Positions 31,546 through 39,534 of a stretch of DNA of 64,000 nucleotides are shown here, piece by piece. The notes beneath the pieces are model-generated. The model saw only the letters and a program-made list of their open reading frames with translations, did no database searches and had not been told where the DNA came from. This DNA is from Myxococcales bacterium (GTDB lineage Bacteria > Lernaellota > Lernaellaia > Lernaellales > Lernaellaceae), in contig JAAYVF010000079.1 in the NCBI GenBank assembly GCA_012517325.1, positions 1 through 64,000 of the forward strand. The letters are read 5' to 3'. Position numbers and translations under genes: made by a program. How positions within the stretch are numbered: the stretch's first letter is position 1; each line of letters starts with the position of its first letter.

Positions 31546-32823
31546 ATGATGCAGGCTTATTTTCAAAATCTCGTCGATGAAATCGAAGCCGCCAGGCAAA
31601 CCGCGCCGGAGCGCGTCGCGGCGCGAAAAATCTTCGCGCTCGAGGTGGCGCGCCTGGGAACGCGACTGTATTCCGGCGCCGGGCAAGTCGCTTGGTGCGG
31701 CGTGACGGCGCCCTTCGACTTACTGAATGCCATGGGCGTGACGTCCTGCTTCGTCGAATTCGTCGGCGCGATGCTTGCCTCGACGGGCCTGATCGGCGAG
31801 CAGCTGCAGGCCGCCGAGCAGGCCGGCTATGCCGCCGACACCTGCGGCTATCACCGCGCGGTGATCGGCGCCGCGCTGCAGGGCTTCATGCCGGTGCCCG
31901 ATTTTCTGATCGCGACCACCAGCCCGTGCAGCGGCGGCCTGGCGACGATCGAAAACCTCGCGCGCCTGTTCAAGAAGGATTTGTTCGTGCTGCAAATCCC
32001 GCAGGAAGACACGCCGGCCGCCGTGAATTATCTCGCCGGGCAGCTCCGCCGAATGGTCGAATTCGTGGCGCGGCACACCGGCCGCGCCCTGGACGATGAA
32101 AAACTGGAACAATCGTTGGCCGCCACCAACCGGACGCGGGAATCGCTGCTGGAGGTCTACCGCCTGGCGCGGTCCGTCCCTTCGCCGGCATCGTCGAACG
32201 ACTTGCGCAACTTCGGCATCGTACTACCGCTGTTTCTCGGTACGGCGGGCGGCGAGGCCGCGGCGCGGGCCTATCGGGATGAATTCACCGCTCGCTGCCA
32301 AGCGGGAAACGGCGGCGGCCGCGCGGAAAAAATCCGCCTGCTTTGGATCCAGAACCGCGTACAATTCCACAATCCGCTCGAGGCATTGCTCGCCAAGGAA
32401 TACGGCGCGACCGTCGTCATCGACGAACTCAACAACCTTTACTGGGAGCCGATCGATCCGCGCGATCCGTACCCGGGACTGGCTCGGCGCGCCATCCACA
32501 TGCCGCTGAACGGGACGGTCGATCACCGGGCCGCTTTGTTGACGGAACTGGCGCTCGAATACCGCGTCGACGGCGCCATCAATCCCTGTCACTGGGGTTG
32601 CCGCCAGGGCACCGGGGCGCGCGGCCTGATCGCCGACCGCCTGCGGGAAAGCGGCGTGCCGGTCCTCAATCTCGAGGTGGATTGCGTCGATCCGCGCAAT
32701 TTCCCGGAAGGCCAGTTGCGAACCCGGCTGGAGGCTTTTCTGGAATTGATCGCCAATCGCCGGCCGGCCGAAACGGCAACCGACACCCGGTGCCGCAAAA
32801 TCATCGCCGATTCTCCAAAATAA
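31546..32823 (+). CDS. 2-hydroxyacyl-CoA dehydratase family subunit, second
   Basis: 425 residues from the ATG four bases after the stop of the first subunit. It shows the same family plan: AWCGVTAPFDLLNAMGVTSCFVEF, DTCGYHRAVIGAALQGFMPVPDFLIATTSPCSG, and the closing HWGCRQGTGARGLIADRLRE, LEVDCVDPRNFPEGQLRTRLEAF. Several conserved Cys (TCGYH, SPCSG, PCHWGC, DCVD) can ligate a 4Fe-4S cluster. It is expected to form the heterodimer with the preceding protein. The pair could be a dehydratase, an aryl-CoA reductase-like enzyme or a double-cubane-type reductase. Without an activator the choice is open. Confidence 0.78.
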   Translation: MMQAYFQNLVDEIEAARQTAPERVAARKIFALEVARLGTRLYSGAGQVAWCGVTAPFDLLNAMGVTSCFVEFVGAMLASTGLIGEQLQAAEQAGYAADTCGYHRAVIGAALQGFMPVPDFLIATTSPCSGGLATIENLARLFKKDLFVLQIPQEDTPAAVNYLAGQLRRMVEFVARHTGRALDDEKLEQSLAATNRTRESLLEVYRLARSVPSPASSNDLRNFGIVLPLFLGTAGGEAAARAYRDEFTARCQAGNGGGRAEKIRLLWIQNRVQFHNPLEALLAKEYGATVVIDELNNLYWEPIDPRDPYPGLARRAIHMPLNGTVDHRAALLTELALEYRVDGAINPCHWGCRQGTGARGLIADRLRESGVPVLNLEVDCVDPRNFPEGQLRTRLEAFLELIANRRPAETATDTRCRKIIADSPK

Positions 32824-32899
32824 TAGCCGTTGTCACCCGCCGGTATTGCTGTTAAATAAAGTCGGTTCGATTGTGTTTCACTAGCTTAAGGTGAGTCCC

Positions 32900-34939
32900 A
32901 TGCGTAACACCATCCTCCTGCTGCTCGCTCTCCTCGGCCTGATCCTGATGATTTCCGCCTGCCAATCTGACGACGACGATGCCGCCGCGGACGACGACGT
33001 CGCCGCGGACGACGACGACAACGATGACAATGACGACAGCGTCGACGACGATGATGACGATGACGATGACGACAACGATAATGACAACGACGACGACGAC
33101 AACGACGACAACGACATCGATCCGTGCGATTCGTCCCACGAATGGCTTTACGACCTGACGCCCGGCCAACGGAACATTCCGTTTCCCAACAATTTGTTCA
33201 CCGTGGCCGATTCCAGTTCGGCGACCGGCCGCCGCGTCGATCTGAGCGGCCAGACCTCGCTGTTTCTCGACGAAATCCTGAAAATTTTCTTTTTCGTCCG
33301 TCCGGCTCTGAATCAGATGGAAGGCTTCGGCGTGACCAGCGCGATGCTCGTCCCGACCAACGCCGAACCGGACATGGAAACCTTGCCCGACACGGCCGAC
33401 CCCGGCGCGGCGGACAGCGTTTTCCTGGTGCGCTACGACGGTGACAAAACGACACCAGAATTCATGCCGCTGGAATTCGAATGGCGACCCGATCAGCAGG
33501 TGCTGGCCGCGCTGCCCTATCGGCCGCTGCTGCAGAACTCGACCTATCTCCTGGTCGTCACCGACTCCCTGCTGCCGAGCGACAGCACCTGTTACGCCGC
33601 CTCCGACCACTTCCGCTATCTCCGGCGGCTCGAAGCCAATCCGGCGAATCCCGATTACGATTTGCTGGAGCCCACTCGCCAGGAATTCGCGCCGCTCTTC
33701 GCCTTTCTGGAGGAACAGGTCGGCGTCTCGCGCGATCGCGTGGTGGACGCGACGCTGTTTTCCACGCAGTGGGTGACGCCCGACCTGGAATCGATCCGCG
33801 ATCAACTGAAGGTCATCGCCGCGGAAGATCCGCCGACGATCAGCGGGTGGGAACTGCTCGAGGACGGCGCGACCACCGACGGCATCTGGGACGCCACCTA
33901 CGATACCGTCAATTGGTTCTGGGACGGCCAACTGAAATTCGACGACGACCACGCGCCGCTGCCCAACGGCTACGAAACGATCAAGGCGCGCGTCATCCTG
34001 CCCGACCCGACGATCTACCCACAGCCGTGGCCGGCGATCGTTTTCATGCACGGCATCTTTTCCAGCCGCCACGAAACCGACGAAGTCGGCCGGCAATTGG
34101 CCTCCTACGGATTCGCCGTATTCGGTTTCGATGCGGTGTACCAGGGCGACCGCGGCCCCGACAGCGTCATCGAGCAGGGACTGAGATTTTTCAACTTCCT
34201 TCAACCGCTGAAGTGGCGGGCGAATTTCCAGCAGGATGTTTCCGATGAGATGTGGCTCGGCCACCTGATCCAAAACCTCGCCGACCTGGACCTGGCGCCC
34301 CACGCGTCGGGCGGCGACGGCATTCCCGACCTGGATACGACGCGCATCGCCTTCATGGGCCATTCCATGGGAGCCATCCACGGCGGCATCGCGGCGGCCA
34401 TCGACGATGAAAAGGACGTCTACGTCTTCAATGCCGGCGCGGCCGACTACCGCGACCTCGCGCTGTATTCGCCGAACGGCGAAATGGTGATCAACATCAT
34501 CGAAACCCTGAGCAATCTTTTCCATTGGGAGCTTTATTCCCAGCTCCTGATGGCCGTCGACCTGCTGCTCATTCCGGTGGAACTGGGCGATCCGATGGCT
34601 TATGCCCCCTACGTTTTCGATCACCCACTGGACGGCCTCGAGGACAAACCGCGCCGCATCCTGCACCAGATGGCCGCCTACGACGCGACCTTGGGGTCGG
34701 TTTCCAGCGGCCGGTTGTGCACCTTGTTCAACCTGACGCAACTCGAACCCGTGGTCTGGCGCCTCCCCGACGTGCCCCTCGGACAAACGCCGTTTTTCGG
34801 TCCGGCCGTTTACCAGTACGACACCGACATCCACGAGCTTTGGTACGACGTGCCCGAGACGCATCTCCAGGCCGGGCATTACCTGTCCACCTGGCGCGAT
34901 AACGACGAACCGGAGATCATCGACCCCTACAGCCGATAG
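32900..34939 (+). CDS. VolA/Pla-1-like secreted lipase, Asp-rich lipoprotein (copy 1)
   Basis: 679 residues from the ATG at 32900, which AAGGTGAG precedes at the right spacing; a GTG at 32891 is less likely. Lipobox ISAC (Cys near 22) then about 50 Asp/Asn residues. The mature part opens with DLTPGQRNIPFPNNLF, close to the N-terminal domain of the bacterial virulence-factor lipases. The alpha/beta-hydrolase core has the oxyanion block FMHGIFSS and the nucleophile elbow GHSMG (Ser489). It probably hydrolyses lipids at the cell surface. The next gene is a tandem paralogue with the same layout. Confidence 0.72.
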   Translation: MRNTILLLLALLGLILMISACQSDDDDAAADDDVAADDDDNDDNDDSVDDDDDDDDDDNDNDNDDDDNDDNDIDPCDSSHEWLYDLTPGQRNIPFPNNLFTVADSSSATGRRVDLSGQTSLFLDEILKIFFFVRPALNQMEGFGVTSAMLVPTNAEPDMETLPDTADPGAADSVFLVRYDGDKTTPEFMPLEFEWRPDQQVLAALPYRPLLQNSTYLLVVTDSLLPSDSTCYAASDHFRYLRRLEANPANPDYDLLEPTRQEFAPLFAFLEEQVGVSRDRVVDATLFSTQWVTPDLESIRDQLKVIAAEDPPTISGWELLEDGATTDGIWDATYDTVNWFWDGQLKFDDDHAPLPNGYETIKARVILPDPTIYPQPWPAIVFMHGIFSSRHETDEVGRQLASYGFAVFGFDAVYQGDRGPDSVIEQGLRFFNFLQPLKWRANFQQDVSDEMWLGHLIQNLADLDLAPHASGGDGIPDLDTTRIAFMGHSMGAIHGGIAAAIDDEKDVYVFNAGAADYRDLALYSPNGEMVINIIETLSNLFHWELYSQLLMAVDLLLIPVELGDPMAYAPYVFDHPLDGLEDKPRRILHQMAAYDATLGSVSSGRLCTLFNLTQLEPVVWRLPDVPLGQTPFFGPAVYQYDTDIHELWYDVPETHLQAGHYLSTWRDNDEPEIIDPYSR

Positions 34940-34968
34940 TCGACCGAACGCGCGATAAGGCAGCCGAC

Positions 34969-36948
34969 ATGCGAATTCCACTGCGGCGTTTGCTTCTCTG
35001 CTTCTGTCTGGCGACGATTCTTCTCGCCTGTCAGCCGGCTGACGATTCCGACGATGGGAAAAATGACGCCGCGACCGGCGACGATGACGACAACGACGAC
35101 AATGATGATAACGACGACAATGACGACAACGACAGCTGCGAATCGACGCACGCCTTCGCTTTCGATTTGACGCCGGCGCGGTTCAACATCCCCTTCCCCT
35201 CCGATGTATTCACCAAGACCGACTCGACCTCGACGACCGGCCGGCGAGTCGTGCTGGGCGAAGACTCCAACCAATTCCTGAGCGAGCTGTTGGGGATTCT
35301 GCCGTGGGTTCGGACCGCGCTGAACCGAATGGAAGGCTTCGGCGTCACCGCCGCGGTGATGCTGCCGGTCGACGCGCCGCCCCAACCGGGCCTCTTGCCC
35401 GACACCGCCGAGCCGGGATCGTCGGATAGCGTTTTTCTCGTCAAATACGACCCGAGCGGCGGCACTCCGGAGTATGCGCCCCTGCTCTTCGACTGGCGCG
35501 ACCACCCGGTGTCCCTGGCGGCGCGGCCTTATTTGGCGCTGTTGCAAAACACCACGTATCTCCTGGTGGTCACCGACGCACTACGGCCGCGGGACGGCGC
35601 CTGTTATCGACCGACCGATCATTTTCGCTATGTGCGCCGCGCCGACGCCGATCCGACAAATCCGGAATACGATCTGCTGGAGCCCTATCGCCAACGGTTC
35701 GCGCCGTACTTTGATTTTCTCGAGAATCAAGTCGGCGTCGCCCGGAATCGCCTCGTGGCCGCGACGTTTTTCACGACCCAGAACCTGACGCCCGATCTGG
35801 AATCGATGCGCGATCAGTTGAAGGAACTGGCCGCCGCCGATCCCCCCGAAATCACCCAATGGGAATACCTGAGCGGCGGCACGAACCTCGACTCGCGCTG
35901 GGACGGAACCTACGACACCGTCAATTGGCGCTGGGACGGCGTGATCAAGCACGACGCCGACCGCCGACCCCTGCCCAACGGGTACGAAGCCATCAAGCTG
36001 CGCGTCCTGCTGCCCGATCCGGCGCGGTTCCCGCAGCCGTGGTCCGTCGCCGTGATGATGCACGGCATGCTCGCCTGCCGCGACGACGCCGACGCCTACG
36101 GCGAGGCGCTGGCGGAATATGGGTATGCGGTGGTCGGTTTCGACCTGGTCTTCCACGGCGTGCGGGGGCCGGAGAGCGACGTGCTGCGCCTGCTCGAATT
36201 CTTCAACTTCATGGAGCCGCTGAAGTGGCGGGCCAATTTCCTGCAGGACGTCGCCGACATCATGTGGGCCGGCCATCTGGTGGAAAACCTGGCCGACCTG
36301 GATCTCGCGCCGTACGCCACCGGCGGCGACGGCATCCCCGATTTCGACACCTCGCGCGTCGTTTTCATCGGCCATTCGCTCGGCAGCATTCACGGTGCGA
36401 TCGACGCCGCCGTCGACGACCGGAAACAAGCCTACCTGTTCGACGCCGGGGCGGCCGATTACCGCGCGCTCGCGGAGAAATCGCCGATCGGCCAGGTGGT
36501 GTTGCAGATCGTCGACCTGCTCGGACAGTTGCAGCAAAACGATTTGTCCTCGCAGGTGCAGACCGGCATCGATCTGTATCTGCCGGTGATCGAAGCCGGC
36601 GATTCCATGGCCTACGCGCCGTACGTTTTCGAGCATCCGCTGGCGGGCCTGGCCGAAAAACCGCGGCAGATCTTCCAGCAGATGTCGTCCTACGACCTGG
36701 GCTTGGGCGGCACGGCCAACGGCCGGCTGAGCACCGTACTGGGGTTGACGGAGTTGGCGCCGTACGTCTGGCGCATTCCCGACACTCCGCTCGGGCAGAT
36801 GCCCTTTTACGGCTCGGCCGTCTATCAATTCGACAGCCTCATTCACGGCATGTGGTGGGGGCTTCCCGAGACGCACGCGCAGGCCGGCCACTTTCTGGCC
36901 ACCTGGCGCGATACCGGCGTCGGTGAGATCGTTCCGCCGGAAGAATAA
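34969..36948 (+). CDS. VolA/Pla-1-like secreted lipase, Asp-rich lipoprotein (copy 2)
   Basis: 659 residues. Lipobox LLAC (Cys near 21) is followed by a D/N-rich spacer. It shares long stretches with the upstream copy: the NIPFPSDVFT start, ALNRMEGFGV, YDLLEPYRQRFAPY, LPNGYEAIKLRVLLPDP, ANFLQDVADIMWAGHLVENLADLDLAPYA and the elbow GHSLG (Ser470). This makes the two a tandem duplication. The 29 bp gap and common strand suggest one transcript. It converges on the nitroreductase gene. Confidence 0.72.
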   Translation: MRIPLRRLLLCFCLATILLACQPADDSDDGKNDAATGDDDDNDDNDDNDDNDDNDSCESTHAFAFDLTPARFNIPFPSDVFTKTDSTSTTGRRVVLGEDSNQFLSELLGILPWVRTALNRMEGFGVTAAVMLPVDAPPQPGLLPDTAEPGSSDSVFLVKYDPSGGTPEYAPLLFDWRDHPVSLAARPYLALLQNTTYLLVVTDALRPRDGACYRPTDHFRYVRRADADPTNPEYDLLEPYRQRFAPYFDFLENQVGVARNRLVAATFFTTQNLTPDLESMRDQLKELAAADPPEITQWEYLSGGTNLDSRWDGTYDTVNWRWDGVIKHDADRRPLPNGYEAIKLRVLLPDPARFPQPWSVAVMMHGMLACRDDADAYGEALAEYGYAVVGFDLVFHGVRGPESDVLRLLEFFNFMEPLKWRANFLQDVADIMWAGHLVENLADLDLAPYATGGDGIPDFDTSRVVFIGHSLGSIHGAIDAAVDDRKQAYLFDAGAADYRALAEKSPIGQVVLQIVDLLGQLQQNDLSSQVQTGIDLYLPVIEAGDSMAYAPYVFEHPLAGLAEKPRQIFQQMSSYDLGLGGTANGRLSTVLGLTELAPYVWRIPDTPLGQMPFYGSAVYQFDSLIHGMWWGLPETHAQAGHFLATWRDTGVGEIVPPEE

Positions 36949-36963
36949 TGACCCGGCGCGCGC

Positions 36964-37620
36964 CTACTTTTTCGGATAGCCGATCGTCTGGGCCAGGATG
37001 ATTTTCTGGCCGGGGCGCAGCTTCATCGCCTTGGCCAGCGCCTCGCGGTCGATCGCGCCGCGCACCACGACGGCCAGGCCTTGCGAGGCGCTGAACAGAT
37101 ACGCGTTTTCGGCGATGAACCCGGCGTCGGCGGCGGAGTAAAGGATTTTATCCCCATCGTCGCCGCTCATTTTCGCGAAATCCGCGACGTAAATCAGGTT
37201 GACCGGCGCGTCCTTCACGAACGGCTGCATCCCGGTGGCCGCGCGCAGGTCGTTCGCCAGCACCAGTTTCAACTGATTGGCCCCGGCGTCGTACAGGTAG
37301 AGCCCGTCGGCCCGCGCCACATAGAGGCCGATTTCCTGGCCATTGCGCGCCGAGGGTGCCGTGCGACCGCCGGTGTCGGGACGATTGATGCCGTCGGCCG
37401 CCCACAAAAGATTCGACAGGATTTGATCGTCGAGCGGCGTTGCCGCGAATTCCCGCGTCGTATGCCGTTCTTTCAGCACCTGCATCAGCGGCCGGCCGCC
37501 GTCGGTTTGAGGCGCCGGAAGTTGAATCGTCTTTCCGGCCTCGCCCGCGGACACCGTCAACGGGCAAACCAAGAGTAAGGACAAAATCGCCGGTAAAATG
37601 ACCAGCCACCCTTGATTCAT
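36964..37620 (-). CDS. Exported SagB/ThcOx-type nitroreductase-like oxidoreductase
   Basis: 218 residues from the ATG preceded by a GGAGGTG ribosome-binding site; a longer frame upstream is a shadow. A signal peptide (about 25 residues ending VSAGE) is followed by an FMN-type nitroreductase fold: RHTTREFAATPLDDQILSNLLWAADGINRP, the R-x-x-P-S-A-R-N-x-Q flavin-binding block (TAPSARNGQEIGLYV), and the C-terminal AYLFSASQGLAVVVRG. Most of these are cytoplasmic, so an exported one is unusual; flavin would have to be inserted before export (Tat) or in the periplasm. No Tat twin-Arg is seen. Confidence 0.75.
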   Translation of the reverse strand: MNQGWLVILPAILSLLLVCPLTVSAGEAGKTIQLPAPQTDGGRPLMQVLKERHTTREFAATPLDDQILSNLLWAADGINRPDTGGRTAPSARNGQEIGLYVARADGLYLYDAGANQLKLVLANDLRAATGMQPFVKDAPVNLIYVADFAKMSGDDGDKILYSAADAGFIAENAYLFSASQGLAVVVRGAIDREALAKAMKLRPGQKIILAQTIGYPKK

Positions 37621-37672
37621 CGCGCACCTCCATAGGCCAATGGATTGTTTTGCCGTCGGCGGCAGGATCGGA

Positions 37673-38890
37673 TTAGAGGAATACCCGACCCTCGCCGCGG
37701 TAGGTCTTGGCCGTATCCACGATTTCCGTCCCGCGAACCAGAAAAAATTCGTTGAAGCGCTCGGCCAATTCGCCGGCCTTCGCATGTTGAAAAAATACCG
37801 GGTCGCCCAATTCCAACCGCGGCGCTTCCGCCGGCACAACCAGCGGCGTCTGCACTTCGCCCGCGCCCTCCAGCGACAGGTAGCGCAAGCCTTCCGGATA
37901 AACCGGCCGCGGCAGGCGATCCTCGCCCGCCGGCCCCGACGCCACATAGCCGCCGCCCTGACAGGTGACCAAATCCGACGCCGGCCGGCGGACGACCTGG
38001 AGCGCGAAAAACGCCGCCGGTGCGAACGAAACCCGCCGGTAATGGTGGAACAGCGCCGGCGCGTAAAACGCCGAACCCACCGTCGCCTCGGTGAGGCACG
38101 GATCGGCCAGCGTCTCGGGCAGGCTGCCGCTGCCCCCGCCGTTCACGATGACCGGGTTCAAACCGGCCTCCCGCAAAGCGGCGACGATTCGCGCCCGCCG
38201 CTGTTCCAGTTCGCGGAGCGAGGCCGTCTTGAAAAGCCGCGTCGCGAGGTTCTTCGCGGGCTGCCCGGGCACCGCGTCATTGGGCCCGGCGATGTGCGCC
38301 TCGTAACCCATGACCGCGTCGATGACGACGTGCGAAAGAATTTTCGCGGCCGCCGCGACGGCCAGCGCCTGTTCGGGAGTGCGAATCGGGCTGCGGCGCG
38401 GGCCGATGTGCCAGACCGAGCCCAGCGGACGATACGACACATCAATTTCCAGACAGGCCGGCAATTGCACGCGGGCGCGGCGACCGGCCGTTTCCAGTAT
38501 TTCGAGGTGTTCGAGGCAGTCGATCATAACCCGCGCCTGTCCGCCGCGACGGGTCAGCGCGACCAGCGCCTCGAGATCGGCCGGCTGCACGGTCGGATAG
38601 GCGATGATGAAATCGTCGAAGCCCTGTTCCGCCAGCCAGGCGGTCTCCCGAGCCGAATAGGTCATCACGCCGCGGTAGGCGGGGCCGCCCGTTTCCAGAA
38701 TTTTCCGCATCAGCGCCGGACAACGCAGGGATTTCGAATGAACGCGGATCGTCTTCCGATGCCGGTTCGCCAATTCGGCGACGTAGGCGACGTTGCGTTC
38801 GAAAGCGTCCAGATCGACGAATGCCGCCGGCAATGTCCGGCCGCGCAGCGCTTCGCGGTAGCGCGCAAATTGATCGGAGACGGACAACAT
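37673..38890 (-). CDS. PLP-dependent alanine racemase-fold enzyme (D-threonine aldolase / DSD1-like)
   Basis: 405 residues. PAAFVDLDAFERNVAYVAELA opens the alanine-racemase-type TIM barrel, and VHSKSLRC carries the Schiff-base Lys53. The rest keeps the D-serine dehydratase/D-threonine aldolase pattern (AYPTVQPADL, CLEIDVSYRPLG, VNGGGSGSLPETL), and the C-terminal beta domain has the conserved H-x-x-H-type metal region less clearly. It acts on D-amino acids by aldol cleavage or deamination in the cytoplasm. The gene is flanked by exported nitroreductase and phosphatase genes on the same strand, without clear functional link. Confidence 0.75.
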   Translation of the reverse strand: MLSVSDQFARYREALRGRTLPAAFVDLDAFERNVAYVAELANRHRKTIRVHSKSLRCPALMRKILETGGPAYRGVMTYSARETAWLAEQGFDDFIIAYPTVQPADLEALVALTRRGGQARVMIDCLEHLEILETAGRRARVQLPACLEIDVSYRPLGSVWHIGPRRSPIRTPEQALAVAAAAKILSHVVIDAVMGYEAHIAGPNDAVPGQPAKNLATRLFKTASLRELEQRRARIVAALREAGLNPVIVNGGGSGSLPETLADPCLTEATVGSAFYAPALFHHYRRVSFAPAAFFALQVVRRPASDLVTCQGGGYVASGPAGEDRLPRPVYPEGLRYLSLEGAGEVQTPLVVPAEAPRLELGDPVFFQHAKAGELAERFNEFFLVRGTEIVDTAKTYRGEGRVFL

Positions 38891-38913
38891 ATTAAGTCCC
38901 TAAATTGTCGAAT

Positions 38914-39516
38914 CTACGACGCCGAAATGGCCGCCAGTCCGGCTTCCCGGCGAAGCCGTTCGACGTCGAGTTCCTTGATCCAAACGATCAAATTCGCCCA
39001 GACGGCGTGAAATCCGTAGCCACCGTCGGTCATTTCCCGGATCGCTTCCTCCTTGGTCCAACCTTGAACCGCCAGCCGATAGACGGCAACCAGAGCGCCC
39101 GTGCGATCCGCCCCATGTTGGCAATGCACTAGGATTGGGGTTTTCGCGGTATCGACGGCGATCTTGAGAAACCGCACCGCGTCGGCCTCGGTCAGGCCCC
39201 AGGCCGTCGTGGGAATGGCTTCGACCGCCAACCCGGTGTCGGCCAGTATGTCGGCGTCGGAGTGGAACGAACGTAAATTGACGACGGTTTTGATGCCGAG
39301 TTTCTTCAACTCCCGCATACCCGCGGCGCCGGGTTGGGCGCTGCGATAGAGAGTCGGCGAAACCTGAAAGAGGTTCGGCACATCCGGGGTTACGACCGGT
39401 TGCGCCCAGTTCGTCGGACGGGAAGCCGACGCCGCACCGATGCCCAGTGCCGCGCTGAGCAGCACCAGAAAAAGGAAAAACCATCGCCCTCGGTGTCGAT
39501 CGAACGTGTTTCTCAT
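38914..39516 (-). CDS. Exported dual-specificity phosphatase-like protein
   Basis: 200 residues. An N-terminal hydrophobic segment (about 11-28) is a signal peptide or membrane anchor. The mature part has the phosphatase core: LYRSAQPGAAGMRELKKLGIKTVVNLR, then the HCQHGADRTG signature with Cys132 and Arg138 (CX5R). The SAQP motif and short length fit the DSP/PRL-like group that dephosphorylates phosphotyrosine or phospholipids. The periplasmic or surface location suggests a lipid or glycan phosphate substrate; this is inference. Confidence 0.78.
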   Translation of the reverse strand: MRNTFDRHRGRWFFLFLVLLSAALGIGAASASRPTNWAQPVVTPDVPNLFQVSPTLYRSAQPGAAGMRELKKLGIKTVVNLRSFHSDADILADTGLAVEAIPTTAWGLTEADAVRFLKIAVDTAKTPILVHCQHGADRTGALVAVYRLAVQGWTKEEAIREMTDGGYGFHAVWANLIVWIKELDVERLRREAGLAAISAS

Positions 39517-39534
39517 TTATTATTCAAACCGGCC

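Noticed and set aside
32960-33120. Repetitive GAC/GAT tract as CRISPR or satellite
   Set aside because: The repeats are codons for Asp/Asn in a lipoprotein spacer; there are no separate spacers and no constant repeat unit.
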